A stretch of DNA of 64,000 bases from Peromyscus leucopus (Eukaryota; Chordata; Mammalia; Rodentia; Cricetidae): contig NC_051076.1 of assembly GCF_004664715.2 (NCBI RefSeq), positions 629,800 through 693,799 of the forward strand, written 5' to 3'. Of this stretch, positions 11,511-24,767 are shown piece after piece (the stretch's first letter is position 1; every line of letters starts with the position of its first letter). The notes under the pieces were generated by a model. That model saw nothing but the letters and a program-made list of their open reading frames with translations, had not been told where the DNA came from and searched no databases. The position numbers and the translations under genes were made by a program.

Positions 11511-12891
11511 AAAACACAAAGTCATAAATGTCAAAGGACATATTCTTCTGTAACTCAAGTCTCTAAAAATATCTTCCCTGAAAACATAGCAAACCTTTTC
11601 CTTTTGTTGTCTTTAAGTTTATCAAGAAGGCAAAGTATGAGATATCAGTTTTCGTTAAACAGAAAACTGGTATGAATTTGCATATACCCAAATAATGAGA
11701 AATTATAAAGAGAACACAGCCTCTCCAGGGAGACATACTAAATGCAAAGTTTCAACGAGATCTGTGCTGCCATATCCTGCTCATAAGTTCAAGGAAGGAT
11801 CTTCTCATTTTTATATTTTCATTCTCTACTTGGTTTTAGCTATTAAATCTTAAGGATCTACAGCTGCTGTGTTATTTCATTCCATTTCAGGTTCCAGGCT
11901 CCACTCACTAGTCCCATGAATTTTACAGCAATTCTGATCATGATTATGAAAATGCCCATTCAAAGAATTCACTCCTCAAATAGTTGAATGATCATTGTCT
12001 TACTGCATCACAAGAAGAACATTATCAATTGGTTTCAGTGCAGTTTGGGGTAAGAAGATATAAGGCAGCATGAAAACATCTCTACAATACAGCTTCTTCT
12101 GATAACAATCACAATGTTTGGAGGTAATTATGTTTTTTGTTTGTTTGTTTTTTTCCTCCAGAGTGATTACTTCACAAACCCGAGTGTCCAATCCAATAAC
12201 CAAACTTGGCTAATGGAAATATGACCACTAAAATTTAAGTTTAAAATTTTTCTACCTTGTGGGACAAAATAATGACGTTTATTCTCAAATCAGTTTAGTG
12301 TGACTATGTTACAGAAACTTAAACAAAACTTCAATTTAATTAGTTTTGTGTATTCACTGACATCATAGTGAATAACAGAGCCCCATCTTGAATGTGGACT
12401 TACCTGCTATTTTGAGCTCATCTATGTGGTTATAAAAGATTCAACTAATAGTGGAATAAACTACACTCTTCTATTTGTATTTCAGGCTGAGAAGTTGTCA
12501 ACAAAGGCTGCTCAGTTTACCTTTCAATAGAGGCAACAAACACTACTCTACAATTTGACGTAATTCTCTTCTTTATATGTGTGATCTTAGATCTCCTTTG
12601 AGGTACTGTAAACATCAAAATCCTTATGAAAGTTCTTGTTAGACCAGTAGTAAATTTAAAATCTATGCATAAACACAGGAAGTGTGATTCCATTTTAAGA
12701 ATTTCTGGCTGGAAGTCCTTGGAGACCTTGGAACATTTTGTACAAAGCTTAACATTATTCCTCATCTCCAAGTGTGCCAAGTAGAAGCTGGGTCCTTAAA
12801 CTCAGTATAACCAGTAAACTGCCTTTGTAAACTACCATGTAAAGATCAGTCCACACTCAGAAAACGCCATTTCAGACAAGCTATTCCCACT

Positions 12892-13230
12892 GTGGGTGAA
12901 TGTTTGCATCCTCAGCCCCTCAACTTATAGCTGGGAGTCCTAACCTGAAGGGGATGGTGTTGGCGGTGGAACTTTTGAAAGTACGTGGCCTTATGTACAC
13001 GATTATTGTCCTTGTAAAAGAGACCCCAGACAGTCCCTTACCCCTTCTCCATGAGAAGAACCAGAAGAGACCTTGCTAGACCTCATCGCATCTGCTGGAC
13101 CCTTGATCTCAGATTGCCAGTCTCTGAAACTTTGACAAATACATTCTTTTGGTTAAGACCCCTACTCCTACCCCACGTCTATGGTGTTTTCTTATCTGTT
13201 TGGTGTTTGTGATCTGGATGGACTAAGACA
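12892..13230 (+). mobile_element. MLT1-type MaLR LTR (ancient)
   Basis: The order is gtgaatgtttgcatcctc, gagtcctaacctgaagggga, 'tgtccttgtaaaagagaccc', ccttgatctcagattgccag, then 'ggatggactaagaca' at the end. This matches MLT1 LTRs shared across placental mammals. Confidence 0.75.
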
Positions 13231-14094
13231 TTTTCTAAAATAAAAATAAGTACCTGAAGACGTTAAATGACAGCTGTTTTCAGGCAGATTTGTTTTATAT
13301 TGGACTTCATAGATGTGATGCAGATGGCCTAAGATTTTCATACTTATCCAAAATTTGAACAAATATGTTATAACATAGTGTATACTTTACCAATATGATT
13401 TTCATGATGAAGACTGCTATAGACAAGCACAATCACTAAAAATCTCAGGCCACAGCAAAAATAATTTCATTCTAAAAAGAAATGCTGTTTTGTGTGCTTA
13501 TTAATTTTTTTGAATATTTATTTTAAAATGTTTCTATGTACTAACCACTGGTTGATAGTATAAAAACCAAAGTCACTTTCTTAAAACCTGAGATGTTAAT
13601 GCAACAGTATTTAATACAGATAATAAATAGTTAACTGGAAAGATGAACATGCGCTAACTGAGAGAGTCATGATCTGTGAACAATTCAACATAAAACAACA
13701 GAACTAAGAATCAACATTAATAATTACATTCATAAGTTAGGGTATAAAATGACAGAATTTTAAGAGGGTAGAGCAGAAGCCAGAGGGGCTCTATGAGGTT
13801 CTATATGCCTTGGCAACTCACTTTCTCCAAAGTAAGGTTTTTCTGGCTTGCAACAGCCTTATATGTACTTGTCCACATTCTTTGCTCAACACAGAATAGT
13901 TGTAAAATAAATTTACCTCACTTTGTGAAAAATTTTATCTGAATTTTCTTTCCAATGATTGTTTTCAATTATTTCTATTCTGTTCTTAAATGTGTTACTC
14001 ATATTTTTAAACAGTTATCATTTCCTCAAGTCAAAAATGCGACTTTTCTGAACCTCAGTGCTAGGCCAGGAAGCCTGGTGGTGATGGTGGGGCT

Positions 14095-14160
14095 GTTAAG
14101 CGGTAGAGCTCATGCTTCTCATGTGCACAGTCCTAAATTCAGACTCTAGCGCCAGAACCA
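14095..14160 (+). mobile_element. ID-like SINE fragment
   Basis: The stretch 'gttaagcggtagagctcatg' with a later attcagactctagcgc resembles an ID element. Confidence 0.5.
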
Positions 14161-14299
14161 GGAGCCAAACCCACAGCATTTTAACCTTCGCAGCTTTTAA
14201 GTTCAGTTCAGAAAACTCCATACTCTGCCACAGAGATGTATACACCTTATGTCTGTGCACTAAAGCAAAGTGGAAGAAACCTAGCGATGATGAAATCTC

Positions 14300-14430
14300 A
14301 TCCATATATAAAGTGGAATATTATTCGTCTCTGGAGAAACAGGAAATCTCTAAACTAGCAGGAAGATTCATGAACTTAGAAGGTATTATATTAAGCAGGG
14401 TCACCCAACGACAGAAAGAAAAAAATGCTG
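14300..14430 (+). mobile_element. L1 fragment near the end of ORF2/3' UTR
   Basis: The segment 'tataaagtggaatattattc' followed by aggtattatattaagcagg and tcacccaacgacagaaag parallels the conserved mammalian L1 3' segment, which recalls to me 'ggaatactat...cagcc' in human L1. It is old. Confidence 0.55.
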
Positions 14431-15860
14431 CACAACCAGCCTCATCTGTAGATCCTCGCCTGCAGTGCACACACACATGGAGCTGTACCCGTGGGTACTG
14501 AAAGGAGAAGGTCAGCTCAGGACCCTCAAGACCAAGTTCTCAGCACAAAGGGATTTATCTGCTCCAGAGGGACAGAGGGCAGAGAATAAGAGACAAAGAC
14601 AGGAGAGAGAGGACCAAGGAGAAGGGGAAGGGAACAAGAGAAAGGGGACAGGGAAATGTGTCCCTGAGGGACAAGGGACTGCCTCTGGGTAGAGAGGAGA
14701 CAGATCTGGCACATAGGAAAAGAGCAGTTTACAAAGATTCAAGGGGAAATCCCGTGTTAGGATGAGAGGTTTAATTTTAACTTGGCATGTTAATTAGGTT
14801 AGCCAAAGAGGGCTTCTGATTGTAGGAATTCAATACTGTGATAGCTGGACCTTGGTAGTCAGCCTCTGGAGGAGGAAGTGGCCGAATAAGGGAACAGATC
14901 TTGGTGGCTAAATTTGGGAACGTAATCTAATGGTTCTTAGCAAGGCAGAGGGAATCGAGAGGGAGAAGGGTGAAGCCTGTCAGACCATGCTTGCCATGCT
15001 GGAGATGGCCAGCGTCCCTTCAGGTGCGGTATAACGCAGAGAGGAGGAGGAGAAAGGTACCAGCTGGTATGGAAGGGTAGGATACAGGACGAGGACACAG
15101 GAGGCATGAAGAAGCTAATTGTTTTTCTACTGTTAACTGTCAGGGTTCTTTTGTGGTTGTGTTTGTTGTTTGTTGTGTTTTGTGTGGTGGATATGTGTAT
15201 AAGAATATAATTGACAGCAAATCATAAAGTCCTAGGGGAAGCCATTTGGCTCCACAGACTTGGGTCTGGGTGTTTGTTTGAGTGACTATATTAATCTAGT
15301 GGTGTGATTTTATTTTATTTACAAGTTCATTACAATAAAGTGATTTTATTTTTTAGAAACATATTAAATTGTAATAAGGTATTCAAATCTCAGAATGAAA
15401 TATGACTCCAGAAGAAACCAAGACACTGAGTCATTTTTGATCTTCTAGTTATAGTATCCGAATATCCTAATCTCAAAAAGCAGCAGGTAAAACTGTCTTT
15501 CCACCATTAGGAAGAGCAAATGAGTATTACAAAGAGAGAGGGAGCAGCCTGAAAACTGAATGAAATTTAGTGCTTGCTCACTTTTGCTTGACAGGGGCAT
15601 AGTTATTAATGAAATTCACTTTACATCTACTTTCTCTCTCACTGAATGTACTTTCTATCTCGTCCTTCTGTCTGAAAACCCTGAGCAGAGTGTCAGAAAT
15701 TCAGAAACCATGCATCAGAAAGCGAAGTTCTCTGGAGACTAAAATATATAAGACCCATGTTATCACCCCCTACCCAAACACAACACATACTTCCCACCAT
15801 ACCAGTATACAGGAATCTTTTCCTCACATAGGCATTTCCTTAGGGTAAGAACTGCTGGTG

Positions 15861-15889
<29 letters not shown>
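15861..15889. repeat. Poly(T) run
   Basis: Twenty-nine T residues; it could be the tail of a minus-strand retroelement, but no body is recognised to its left. Confidence 0.9.
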
Positions 15890-15894
<5 letters not shown>

Positions 15895-15920
15895 TTGTTT
15901 AAAGTAACCAAAATATTCAA

Positions 15921-16068
15921 TAGGCAGTGGTGGGGCACGTCTTTGATCCCAGCACTCAGGAGGCAGAGGTAGGGGGATCTCTGTGAGTTAGAGGCAGCCT
16001 GGGCTACAGAGCAAGCTCCAGGAAAGCCAGGGCTACACAGAGAAACCCTGTCTTGAAAACAAAAACAA
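15921..16068 (+). mobile_element. B1 SINE with target-site duplication
   Basis: A B1 body ('gcagtggtggggcacgtctt' to gggctacacagagaaacc) is flanked by caaaatattcaa (15909-15920) and caaaatgttcaa (16069-16080), an 11/12 match. Confidence 0.88.
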
Positions 16069-16634
16069 ACAAAATGTTCAAGCCTTCTATAAACATAATG
16101 TTAACTAATGGTGTCATGAATACTTTGCTGACAAAATGAATCTCAAAACCAGCAACCAATTATCTGAAATATTTCAGTATATTAGTTACTTTTAGCTAAA
16201 ATTGTGGATTGAATCTCAAACATAATTGTCTATTTGCATCTCTTGGAATTAAATGAGATTCTCAAAAAAAAAAAAAATGAGATTCTCCATCCAGATACCT
16301 TATATATAGTAAGTAAAAAAAGTAACATTTTTCCTTTTAGTGCAAAACTTTGAATTTTTTCTTTCTATATCATTTCCAAATATAAAACCTAATAATGTGA
16401 CTTGGCACATCACTACCAATGTTCCAAATTTCACATTATTTGATTTTATATGTAGAGAAAGAAATGTACATTAAATTAATAGAAAGTTCAATCACCCCAA
16501 ACCAGTTCATAACAAGTAGTTAAAATAAAAACTATCTTCACATTTTAAAAGTATTCTTTCTTACAAATCAACTCATTTAATAAAGAACAAGGAGTCATAG
16601 TAGTCAAGAGGATTCTGTAACACGAATTGCTAAA

Positions 16635-17065
16635 TGGTCTTATTAATAGAAAACCTGGAGCCAGATATTGGGTGAAAACTGAAAGATCAGAGGAATAGAA
16701 CAAGCCAGCCACAAGTTCTTAACCCGAGGAAATCCTCAGCCCAAGAGAGAGCTACTTCCTGTCTACTCACACCTATGTGCCTTTCTGTGCCCTGCCATCT
16801 CACTTCCTCTCTCTGTCCAGCTCTATCACTTCCTGTTGACCTCCAGACCTCTATGATTAGCACTGGGATAAAAGGCATGTGTCACCAACCACACCTGGCT
16901 CTGTTCCCAGTGTGGCCTTGAACTCACAGAGATCTCCTCCCAAATGCTAGGATTAAAAGAGTGTGCTACCACTGCCTGACCTCTATGTTTAATATAGTGG
17001 CTGGCTTTATCCTCTGATCCCCAGACAAGCTTTGTTTGTTAGAGCCTAAATAAAATATCACCACA
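16635..17065 (+). mobile_element. Composite LTR-like repeat with two antisense B1-like blocks
   Basis: It starts TGGTCTTATTAATA, continues aacctggagccagatattgg and aaagatcagaggaatagaac, and ends 'taaataaaatatcaccaca' (TG...CA termini). Inside are two antisense B1-like blocks, at about 16862-16935 and 16950-16985. Three related copies occur in this window. Confidence 0.7.
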
Positions 17066-17429
17066 ATCAGTTTTGTCATAATGTGTTTGAATATCATGAC
17101 AAAGTCATTACCATGTTAAAATCTTGAGTTCTGTATCTAGGAAACAGGGATAACACTCAACATTTCAGGGATGGCCTAAGAATCAAATGTTCTCCTAGTA
17201 CAGAAAGTGGTTAGCATTGCACATGGTAGGAGAAACACACACACAAACTATTTCTTCTATGAATGATTTTACATATTTGTAGATAGGTATTAAGGAAAGT
17301 GAAGATGATAAAAAGAGAAAACATTAACAAAATATAATTGCATTTTTATTCTGCAAATTTCATACTTCAAGTATTTTCTATAAAATATATTCTAAGTTAT
17401 TTGTGTTTTATTAAAACTGAAGAATTAAA

Positions 17430-17611
17430 CTGGGCAGTGGTGGTGCATGCCTTTAATCCTCGCACCTGAGAGGCAGAGGCAGACAGATCCCTGTGAGGTC
17501 GAGGCCAGCCTGGTCTATAGAGCCAGTTGCAGGATAGTCAGGGCTATGCAGAGAAACCATGTCTCAAAGACAAAACAAAACAAACAGACAAAAAATAAAA
17601 ATAAAAAAAAC
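17430..17611 (+). mobile_element. B1 SINE with target-site duplication
   Basis: A B1 body beginning gggcagtggtggtgcatgcc, with an A-rich tail, lies between two copies of ctgaagaatta (about 17417-17427 and 17612-17622). Confidence 0.88.
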
Positions 17612-19567
17612 CTGAAGAATTACAATAGCTGATGACTTTGAGCATAAAAAAAAAACAAAAAACAAAAAAAAACCCCTATTTTAAACCCCATGAAGATCTC
17701 CTTTGATCCAGTCTTCTCTAAAGAGGATAAATACAGATAAATAGATTTAAGCCTTAGCCAGTAGTCCCTTGGTGAACACCTACTGTGGAAAGAGAGGCTG
17801 TATAGAGAAATGAGGTTGAGGGCTGAATGCCCCCAAAGAGGGAGACAATTCTCTTTTGTTCTGCTGATGGTATGGCCAGACGGGAATATTCCAGAAAGCT
17901 GAAGAAGGTACTGAGTATGCCATTTAATACAGACATGGTAGGAACAAACTCATCAATTTTACTTTCTTTACATGCTGAAAGATGACTTAATGTCAATTAG
18001 GAAGCTTCAACATGTACAACTACTGTATTATAAGAGTTTACGAAACTCTTAACCACATCCTTGGAATGAGACCACTCCAGTCATGCTCTCTAAATGAGCT
18101 ACTTCAGGTACCCAAGGTCACAATTTTGTGCTTTACAAGACCTCGTCCTGAGGAAGCATTGTTGTATTCATGGAGGAATTCATACAGTTTGGAGTCACTT
18201 TTCATCAGAAAGTACTGTCCCTGCCTGCTATCTGTAGTCTTGCAGGAAACAGCTGCTCTTCTGTGGGCAAAACACATGTCATTATTAATTCCTGCCTTGT
18301 TTGATTTAAATAATGCCAGAGAAAAGACATATGCACTTAAGCATACTGAATCCTTACACGAATTTAGGCATACAGAATCCTTTCTAATCAACAATACAGA
18401 GTAATAATTGTATGTCTATTTCTTGTATGTGGTCCTAATTTTTCAATTACTTGTTTAAAAATTCTCCTACTAAAAAACCCTGAAGAGTAAACATGAAACA
18501 AACATGGTTATGAGATAAAAGGGAAGACAAAAAAATAAATGACTAGGAATATTTTAAGATGTAAGCTGGATGGAGAAAACGCCACTTTTTAGTTTTGTTT
18601 ATTGTGCATACTCTTCTTCCCATTCTCCCTCCTATACCAAATACCAGGGCATAAGAATGGCAAGTTGCATGTTGTGAATCCTAAGCTTTGCTTAAGGGAA
18701 GACAGCTCTCCCAGAGAAAGATATTACAGGAGTCTTTTGCATCTTTTAGGTGACACACAAAGCTATATACTTAGCCAATATATATATAATATATCTCTGT
18801 CCATAGAGAGAACAAATTTGGTTATTCTTGGTGTCAAACTGTAGGCGTACACTCTCGTTGTAGAATCAGAAGTTTAGACTTCAAAGGATCCTTAGATATT
18901 ATCTAATGCAAGCCTTTCAAAGATTCCAAAGTGAAATGACTTATCGAAGATTTATAAAGCAAGGAGTTGCATCAGGCAGTCAAAGCCAGAAAAGATGACT
19001 TAAAATCAAAACTGTACTTCTCACTTTCTTAATACAAAGCAATTGTAAACAAGGTATATATAACAGTGTTTCCCCTAAAATAGCAGCTATGATATAAAAA
19101 AGCTGGAGGACAAGTGCTCATTATCAATATAATTTATCAGCACTCACAACAGTATTACAACAACCAAATACAAATAAAAACCCTGGAAGGCTATTACTTT
19201 TTAAAAAACTGATGACTTACTAGGCATTGCTCTGTTATTTTTACCTCATTTACCCTTTTGTGTTATTTAAAGCTGTGCCTTCCAGTTGTGCAGAATTGGG
19301 AACTAGTAAGGGTAACTCTGGCTGTGGAGATCTTCGCTCGTTCCTGAGCAGCACAGGAGCCTCAGGCTCCTCTAGGGCAGTACTCAGCTGACTGTTCTTC
19401 CAGCCTGGAGTTTATGTGCTCACATAGATAAACTTCACCCTTTCCTGCTCACAGCTATGGGAGGCATTGGGCGGCTCAGGATGCGGGGTGCCTTTTTATT
19501 CGCTTATTTTTCAAATGTTTCCTGTCTAAAAGTGTGTCATCACTTTGCCCTGAAGAAGGGCCTTCTT

Positions 19568-19721
19568 AACGGACAGTGGTGGCGCACGCCTTTAATCCCA
19601 GCACTCAGGAGGCAGAGCCAGGTGGATCTCTGTGAGTTCGAGGCCAGCCTGGTCTACAGAGCGAGTTCCAGGACAGGCACCAAAGCTACACAGAGAAACC
19701 CTGTCTCAAAAAAAAAAAAAA
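19568..19721 (+). mobile_element. B1 SINE with target-site duplication
   Basis: A B1 with cricetid-type 'aggcaccaaagctacacaga' is flanked by gccttctt at 19560-19567 and 19722-19729, with a short A tail. Confidence 0.92.
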
Positions 19722-19754
19722 GCCTTCTTCACCCTGAAGACCCATTTTGTTTGC

Positions 19755-19965
19755 CTCTTAGTTTTGTGGAACTGTGAACAGAACCTGGGGCTTTGCTCCT
19801 GGTAGGTGAACACTCTGCCACTCAGTTTTATTTATTGATTACAGACAGGGTTAACTTTTCCAGACTGGAACTGCAGCGCAGATCACACTGTTTTAGACAG
19901 AGTCTTCCTATGTAGTGTACCTCAGACTGGCCTCAGACTCCCAGGTCTTAGAAACCTGGCTTCCT
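19755..19965 (-). mobile_element. B4-type SINE
   Basis: An ID-like antisense part (aacctggggctttgctcctg, aacactctgccactcag) precedes a B1-like antisense part (cctatgtagtgtacctcaga, ctggcctcagactcccagg). Confidence 0.6.
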
Positions 19966-20667
19966 GGGGTGGGGCTGGAGGGGGGGTTTATTCTCAAGGT
20001 CGCTCCTCCCCTTCAGCTATGATCCACAGCTGGGGACAGCAGTTTGCAAGCAGCCTTTGGGACTCTTAGATCTCCCTCTTTCCAGCTGCAGCTCTGAAAC
20101 TTTACAAATACTCAAGAGCATAGAGAAGACACTGGAGTCTGTCTTTTTCAAGCTAACAAGGACCTTAAGAATAACTCAAGTAAAAGATGAAGGGAGTTAT
20201 GAGACTTACTCTAGACCTCTAATCTCTTAATTGCATATTTCATCATTAAAATATAGAGCATTAATTTAACTGAAATTCGCTACTCAAAAATAACTCTCTT
20301 CCCCAAATATTTAGAATACTACTTTTAAATACAAAGGGAATAATATATTTTTAAAATTAAAATTAGTTTCCTTAGTAATTTCAAACTTACATATAAAAAT
20401 GATTCTCCTGAAATAGGGATCAAATATGAAGACATGTAAATATGATATGAATGCAAAGAACAGATCTAGTTATAATCTAAATGCTAACTGCAAATCTCAA
20501 GCTTCCTGAAACCATTCATTATGGTCTTAAAACCTTTCAAGTGAAAACAGAAAATATTATACATAACATTTAAGAAATAATACTTTCCTCACGATATCAG
20601 AAGAGGAACTATAAAAGTACAAATAACAAGCTTATTAAAAATGTTATGGATCTTAAACTACTCTGAA

Positions 20668-20915
20668 AGCTCGGGCAAGGCGCGTGCCTCAGGGACAGAG
20701 CAACCGCCGACATGCACAAGGCCCTGGGTTAACTCCCCAGTGCTGCAAAAAAGCAGATCACCAGAGCACAGAAGAGCAAGGCACACTGCACAGCTGGTTT
20801 GGAGGCTCACATCTGTACTAGAGAGGCCGGGGGCTCACATCTGTACTAGAGAGGCTGAGTCAGGTAAACTGTGGATACACAGGAAGTTTAGGTCCTGCCT
20901 GGGCTACAGGGTGCT
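20668..20915 (+). mobile_element. ID-B1 composite SINE with internal duplication
   Basis: An ID head with aaggccctgggttaactcc is followed by a B1-like part ending ctgcctgggctacaggg. The 24-base word beginning ggctcacatctgtacta occurs at 20804 and 20832. Confidence 0.65.
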
Positions 20916-21205
20916 ACTATTTAATAATAGTCATAATAATAACAAAAGTAAAAGACTATCTGCAAAACAATAGTTTTCTAGAAAAAAAATCACTAACTTA
21001 AAAAGATTCTAAAACCTTTATATTAACATCATTTTCTTCAAATAACAGATGCTCCAAGGAAATGTCCAAATCTGTGTGAACATAAAAGCAAAATTTTTAC
21101 CAAACAACACCAAGATGATGAATTTAACTCTAGAGATAAGCTTATATACAAGTAAAAATAATGCCTGTCTTGTACCTTATCACAAGAAAATGACAAAGAT
21201 TTTTG

Positions 21206-21330
21206 TATGTGTATACATACATATAAACACACATATATACATACATACATATACATGTGCATGAGTGCACGTGTGTTGTATATACATATATGCATGTATG
21301 TGCATGTGTGTGCATGTGAGTTGTGTGTAA
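21206..21330. repeat. Compound (CA/TA/TG) low-complexity tract
   Basis: Imperfect alternating purine-pyrimidine sequence: tatacatacatataaacac, then tgcatgtatgtgcatgtg. Confidence 0.9.
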
Positions 21331-22498
21331 AACCAAGGAAGCTCCTTTCTGTGACTTAGTAGTTGTGCAGCTGTGAGAATATTACCTCTTCTGGTCTCAG
21401 TTTCCCCATATAAAGTATGAAGAACTGTTCAAAAGATTAAATGAACTCACATAGAATAAAATCTTATACACTGTGATCAATAGTAACACTTTTTTAATGA
21501 TCAAGTAATAGAGATGAATCACAGACTACTGTAGAAAGAACATCCAATCTCTACCTAAAATCAGAGGCAATTAAAAACACAGTAGGTCCAAACTGTCTTA
21601 GCTCATACAGGACTTGGAGGTATTTGTGCAGACAAGACTACAGCACACACACAAATCTCAAGATATATGAATAGACTGCAGAAGGGGAACCAAAACAAGA
21701 TAATTTCAGACTGGAGTTGTATCCTTTTCAAATCGGAAATACAGTCCAGTGTGGAGAAGAGCAAGACAGTGACCGCCCAGACGCGAGTCAAACACATGTT
21801 CTGTGATGGTTGATCAGTAGAGTGTAGTCACAGAGTGAGGGGTCTGGAGTCAGACGCACGCTGATCTGAATCCCAAAGTCACTTATGACCGTGTGGTTAT
21901 TACTTAAAATCTTTATTCTGTATATTTCCATTGTTTAATGGAGATATGACAACCACCTTGTCAGGAAGTCAAACTAAGTAAGATAATACAAGTCCCTATT
22001 TGAACCAATAAATTTTTACATAAGAAATAATCTCTCTATAGTCTTGGCTAAAATAATGAAGACTCAGTGATCATATATTAAAGATAATACTTTCCCATTT
22101 AGCCAATCCAGATTTTAGCCCCAAAGGAATGTAAATTATTGATTCTTCTTGAAGTTGTAATTTGTTAATAAACAAAATTTTGTCATTGGGTCAAAACAAT
22201 TGTGTTCTTGGAAGAAACAAAACCATTTTTGTTTTTGGTCTGCTGAGCTACTCTGTGCTTCTCACATGTCAGTAATGACTCATTTGGTTCTCTCACTAAC
22301 CTAGTGTCTGGCTCAGAATCTTAAACATGGTTGCTACTTCATGAACTAGTTAAAGGCAATCAATAGAGCCAAACTAACTTATTTTCAGGTGGGTCACTTG
22401 ACCAAGAAAGTTTGAAATTTCAATTATTGATGACAAAACATTTAATTCTATACTTTGAGACATAGTCCAATAGCGTGGTGGTTGAACACAGGTGTTAT

Positions 22499-22500
<2 letters not shown>

Positions 22501-22550
<50 letters not shown>
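22501..22550. repeat. (AC)25 microsatellite
   Basis: Fifty bases of perfect AC repeat, likely polymorphic. Confidence 0.98.
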
Positions 22551-22552
<2 letters not shown>

Positions 22553-24097
22553 CTGTATGTGAATCCTCAGTGTGAATATGAATCTTGACTGGATACAAAT
22601 AATCCAGAGTGAGTTAATGTAAGTTTATTTTTGAATGTAAAATTGGAATAAGAGAGACTGGCTATCCTCAGCACAGCGCCTAACTTATGGAAAGCACCCA
22701 TTTGAACGTGGTTACTGTGAGAGCTCAGGAAACAGTGTTTGGGAAGGATCAACACAATGAGGTTTGTGGGAATATTTCCAACCCCAGTGTTAAAGTGGGC
22801 TTACATACTTTGCCTCTATAGTAGCCTAAGACTCATTAGCAATTTATACGTATTTTCAACTGGATGATCTTATCTTCTATTATTAGCTGTATTTAGCCCA
22901 GAGAAAACTTTTGTACATAAAACACTTTATAAGTAGACAGGATTTTTAAAAATATATACAATATTTTTAGAAAGCGAGCACAGGCATGAAACACATTTCA
23001 AAATGATGTGTTCACAATTAAGATGAAGGTATATTTGCTTGGGGCAGACTGACAGTGTTGTTGAACTAGATGACCATAACGCCACTGTCATCCCCATAGG
23101 TGACTGACTATCTGTTACACAGTGTGAGTTAGCATCCAAAGAAAAACTGGAATTTCGGAAGGATATTAACTTACTTGAAAATACATCAATCACATTTATT
23201 TGGTCTTCTGGTATTTTATTAACAAAGGTAAGTAAAATATATAGTAAAATAGAAAATATCAACTGATACATAACTAATTCAGCAATGGGTAATCTTTAAA
23301 TACTTAAATGATATATAGTTCAGGAATTCATTTACAAATTGAAATTCCTTAGTGTTTCATGACTGATAATAAAACAATCATATTTTGATTTTGATTTTTT
23401 CCCATTGGTGGAAAATCAAAACCATAACAAGAAAGTTTATTATAGTGTTATTTTTTTATTCTTTAATATTTCAATAAAATTAGGAATTTTAAGTCATATT
23501 TTATTATATATATTATAATATAAAATAGAGATTTTGAAATGATTTATAAAGTGCTATACCTTCTAAGCAATGAAAAAATATTTTATGACTAATATTTATA
23601 ATTTATATTTACTAAAATTGTCTGACTAAAATGTAATTTTTTGACTTCTAATTTTAGTTAATGTAAATTCAAACCAACTTTCAACAACTCCTCTTAAGTA
23701 ATACTGTTTTGGCTTTGGAAGATTTATAATACAGTAAAGTTAGTGCTTTCTATTGTACATACATTTGCACATATATTTATATTTGCATGCACAGACATGA
23801 GTTTCTTTTAGCTAATATTTGATCATTTATTTTATGCATTCCAGAAAAATAAAACTTCATTTTTATATGACTTCCAATTTCAGTGTCACTAACGATTTAA
23901 CAAGAGATGAAACACTTCCTTGACTACACTCACAGAAACAGCAATGCACGAGCTAAAAGCTCATTTCTGCTCATTTATTTTCTGGTTGATTTTGAAACTT
24001 GCAATGGGATTTAACCATATACCAACAACAGAAAAGCCAGAAAAGTGAAGCTGTGAAAGGCTGAAGTGAAACCAAACAGAACGTAGATGTCACTAAC

Positions 24098-24767
24098 CCA
24101 AAGCGTGCACTGTTCCTCTGTGCTTGCCGGCGCTCTTGCTTGCTTTAACTACAGGAACAGCATTTTCTTTGAACTGCAGCTCACAAAAATTTTCAAGAAT
24201 TTTTGCCATTTCTTCGGTAACTGCATCCAGGTAAGTTTCTCTAATGAACTGCACCACCGAGGATGGAGCTAAAATTTCCCGCAGGATGTTAAAATCCTCT
24301 TTTATCAGTGAATGTAACGTGAACATTGTACTTTGGTATCCATGAGCAATTACTTCTAAATCTGAATCTCTGTTGCAGGAAGGGAAGGAGTTTTGCAGAA
24401 ATTTAGTCAGCAGTCTCTTCTGTATGCTTTGGTACTTGACAAGCACTTCAGATTCTGGGTAGAGCAGGAGGAGTTGCTGCATACATTGACTTTTCAGTTT
24501 AATTCTTGGCTGTGAGTTGTTTATCTCATTATGGCCTTCTAACCTGTTCACCAGGAAGCGTCGAAGATGTAATCTTACATCATCCCAAATAAACTTTACA
24601 TCCACAAAGGAATAATCTTCAACAGAATGCAGACATGTCCTGGAGAGGAAACAGAAGGAGGTCCCTCCTAGGGGCGACAGGAATGAGATGCTTCTCTGAC
24701 AGGAGAGGTCCCAGAGTAAATCCAGGATCATTTCTTCTTGATTTTCTTCATTATTCAATAAATCTTG
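24098..24767 (-). CDS. KIAA0825: KIAA0825 ortholog, third coding exon (residues 101-323 plus one base)
   Basis: This 670-base exon follows acceptor TTTTATCAG and begins [13 protein letters not shown]. It runs 223 codons and ends HAL plus one base at a donor reading TTTGG|GTTAGT (24098/24097). Recognisable conserved blocks are LDLLWDLSC (about residue 115), [13 protein letters not shown] (about 161), LLYPESEV (about 201), AHGYQSTM (about 241), EILAPSSVV (about 264) and VTEEMAK then LENFCELQF (about 283-300). These align with human KIAA0825 from memory. It is leucine-rich and probably all-helical, with no transmembrane span. Upstream in-frame sequence extends past the acceptor into intron; those residues are not coding by homology. 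The next exon (expected to begin with a TTECPQK-like segment) was not found below 24097. Confidence 0.94.

Larger units (their letters stand above)
1..24097 (-). other. KIAA0825: Partial KIAA0825 intron downstream of the third coding exon
   Basis: No exon, RNA gene or intact retrocopy was recognised here. Repeats are itemised separately. Stretches where I see no recognisable element are roughly 1-940, 1250-2170, 2716-3600, 5440-6140, 6385-7520, 7780-8310, 8930-10620 (see the CpG cluster finding), 11510-12890, 13231-14090, 14431-15860, 16081-16634, 17066-17416, 17640-19555, 19966-20667, 20916-21205, 21331-22500 and 22551-24097. Open frames in this span lack homology I recognise and splice-site support. 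Assignment as intron follows from the exon order of the minus-strand gene. Confidence 0.8.

Noticed and set aside
18012..18404. Plus-strand open frame of 130 residues overlapping a minus-strand open frame
   Set aside because: No similarity recognised; open frames on both strands suggest chance. The underlying unique DNA might be conserved noncoding sequence, but I cannot show it.
22501..22550. Regular repeats considered as a CRISPR-like or other spaced array
   Set aside because: It is a simple dinucleotide microsatellite; no spaced direct repeats of the CRISPR kind occur, and the window is mammalian.
22927..23271. Minus-strand open frame of 114 residues, considered as a further KIAA0825 exon
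   Set aside because: The AT-rich translation does not match what I remember of the protein after HAL, and no convincing acceptor and donor pair frames it.
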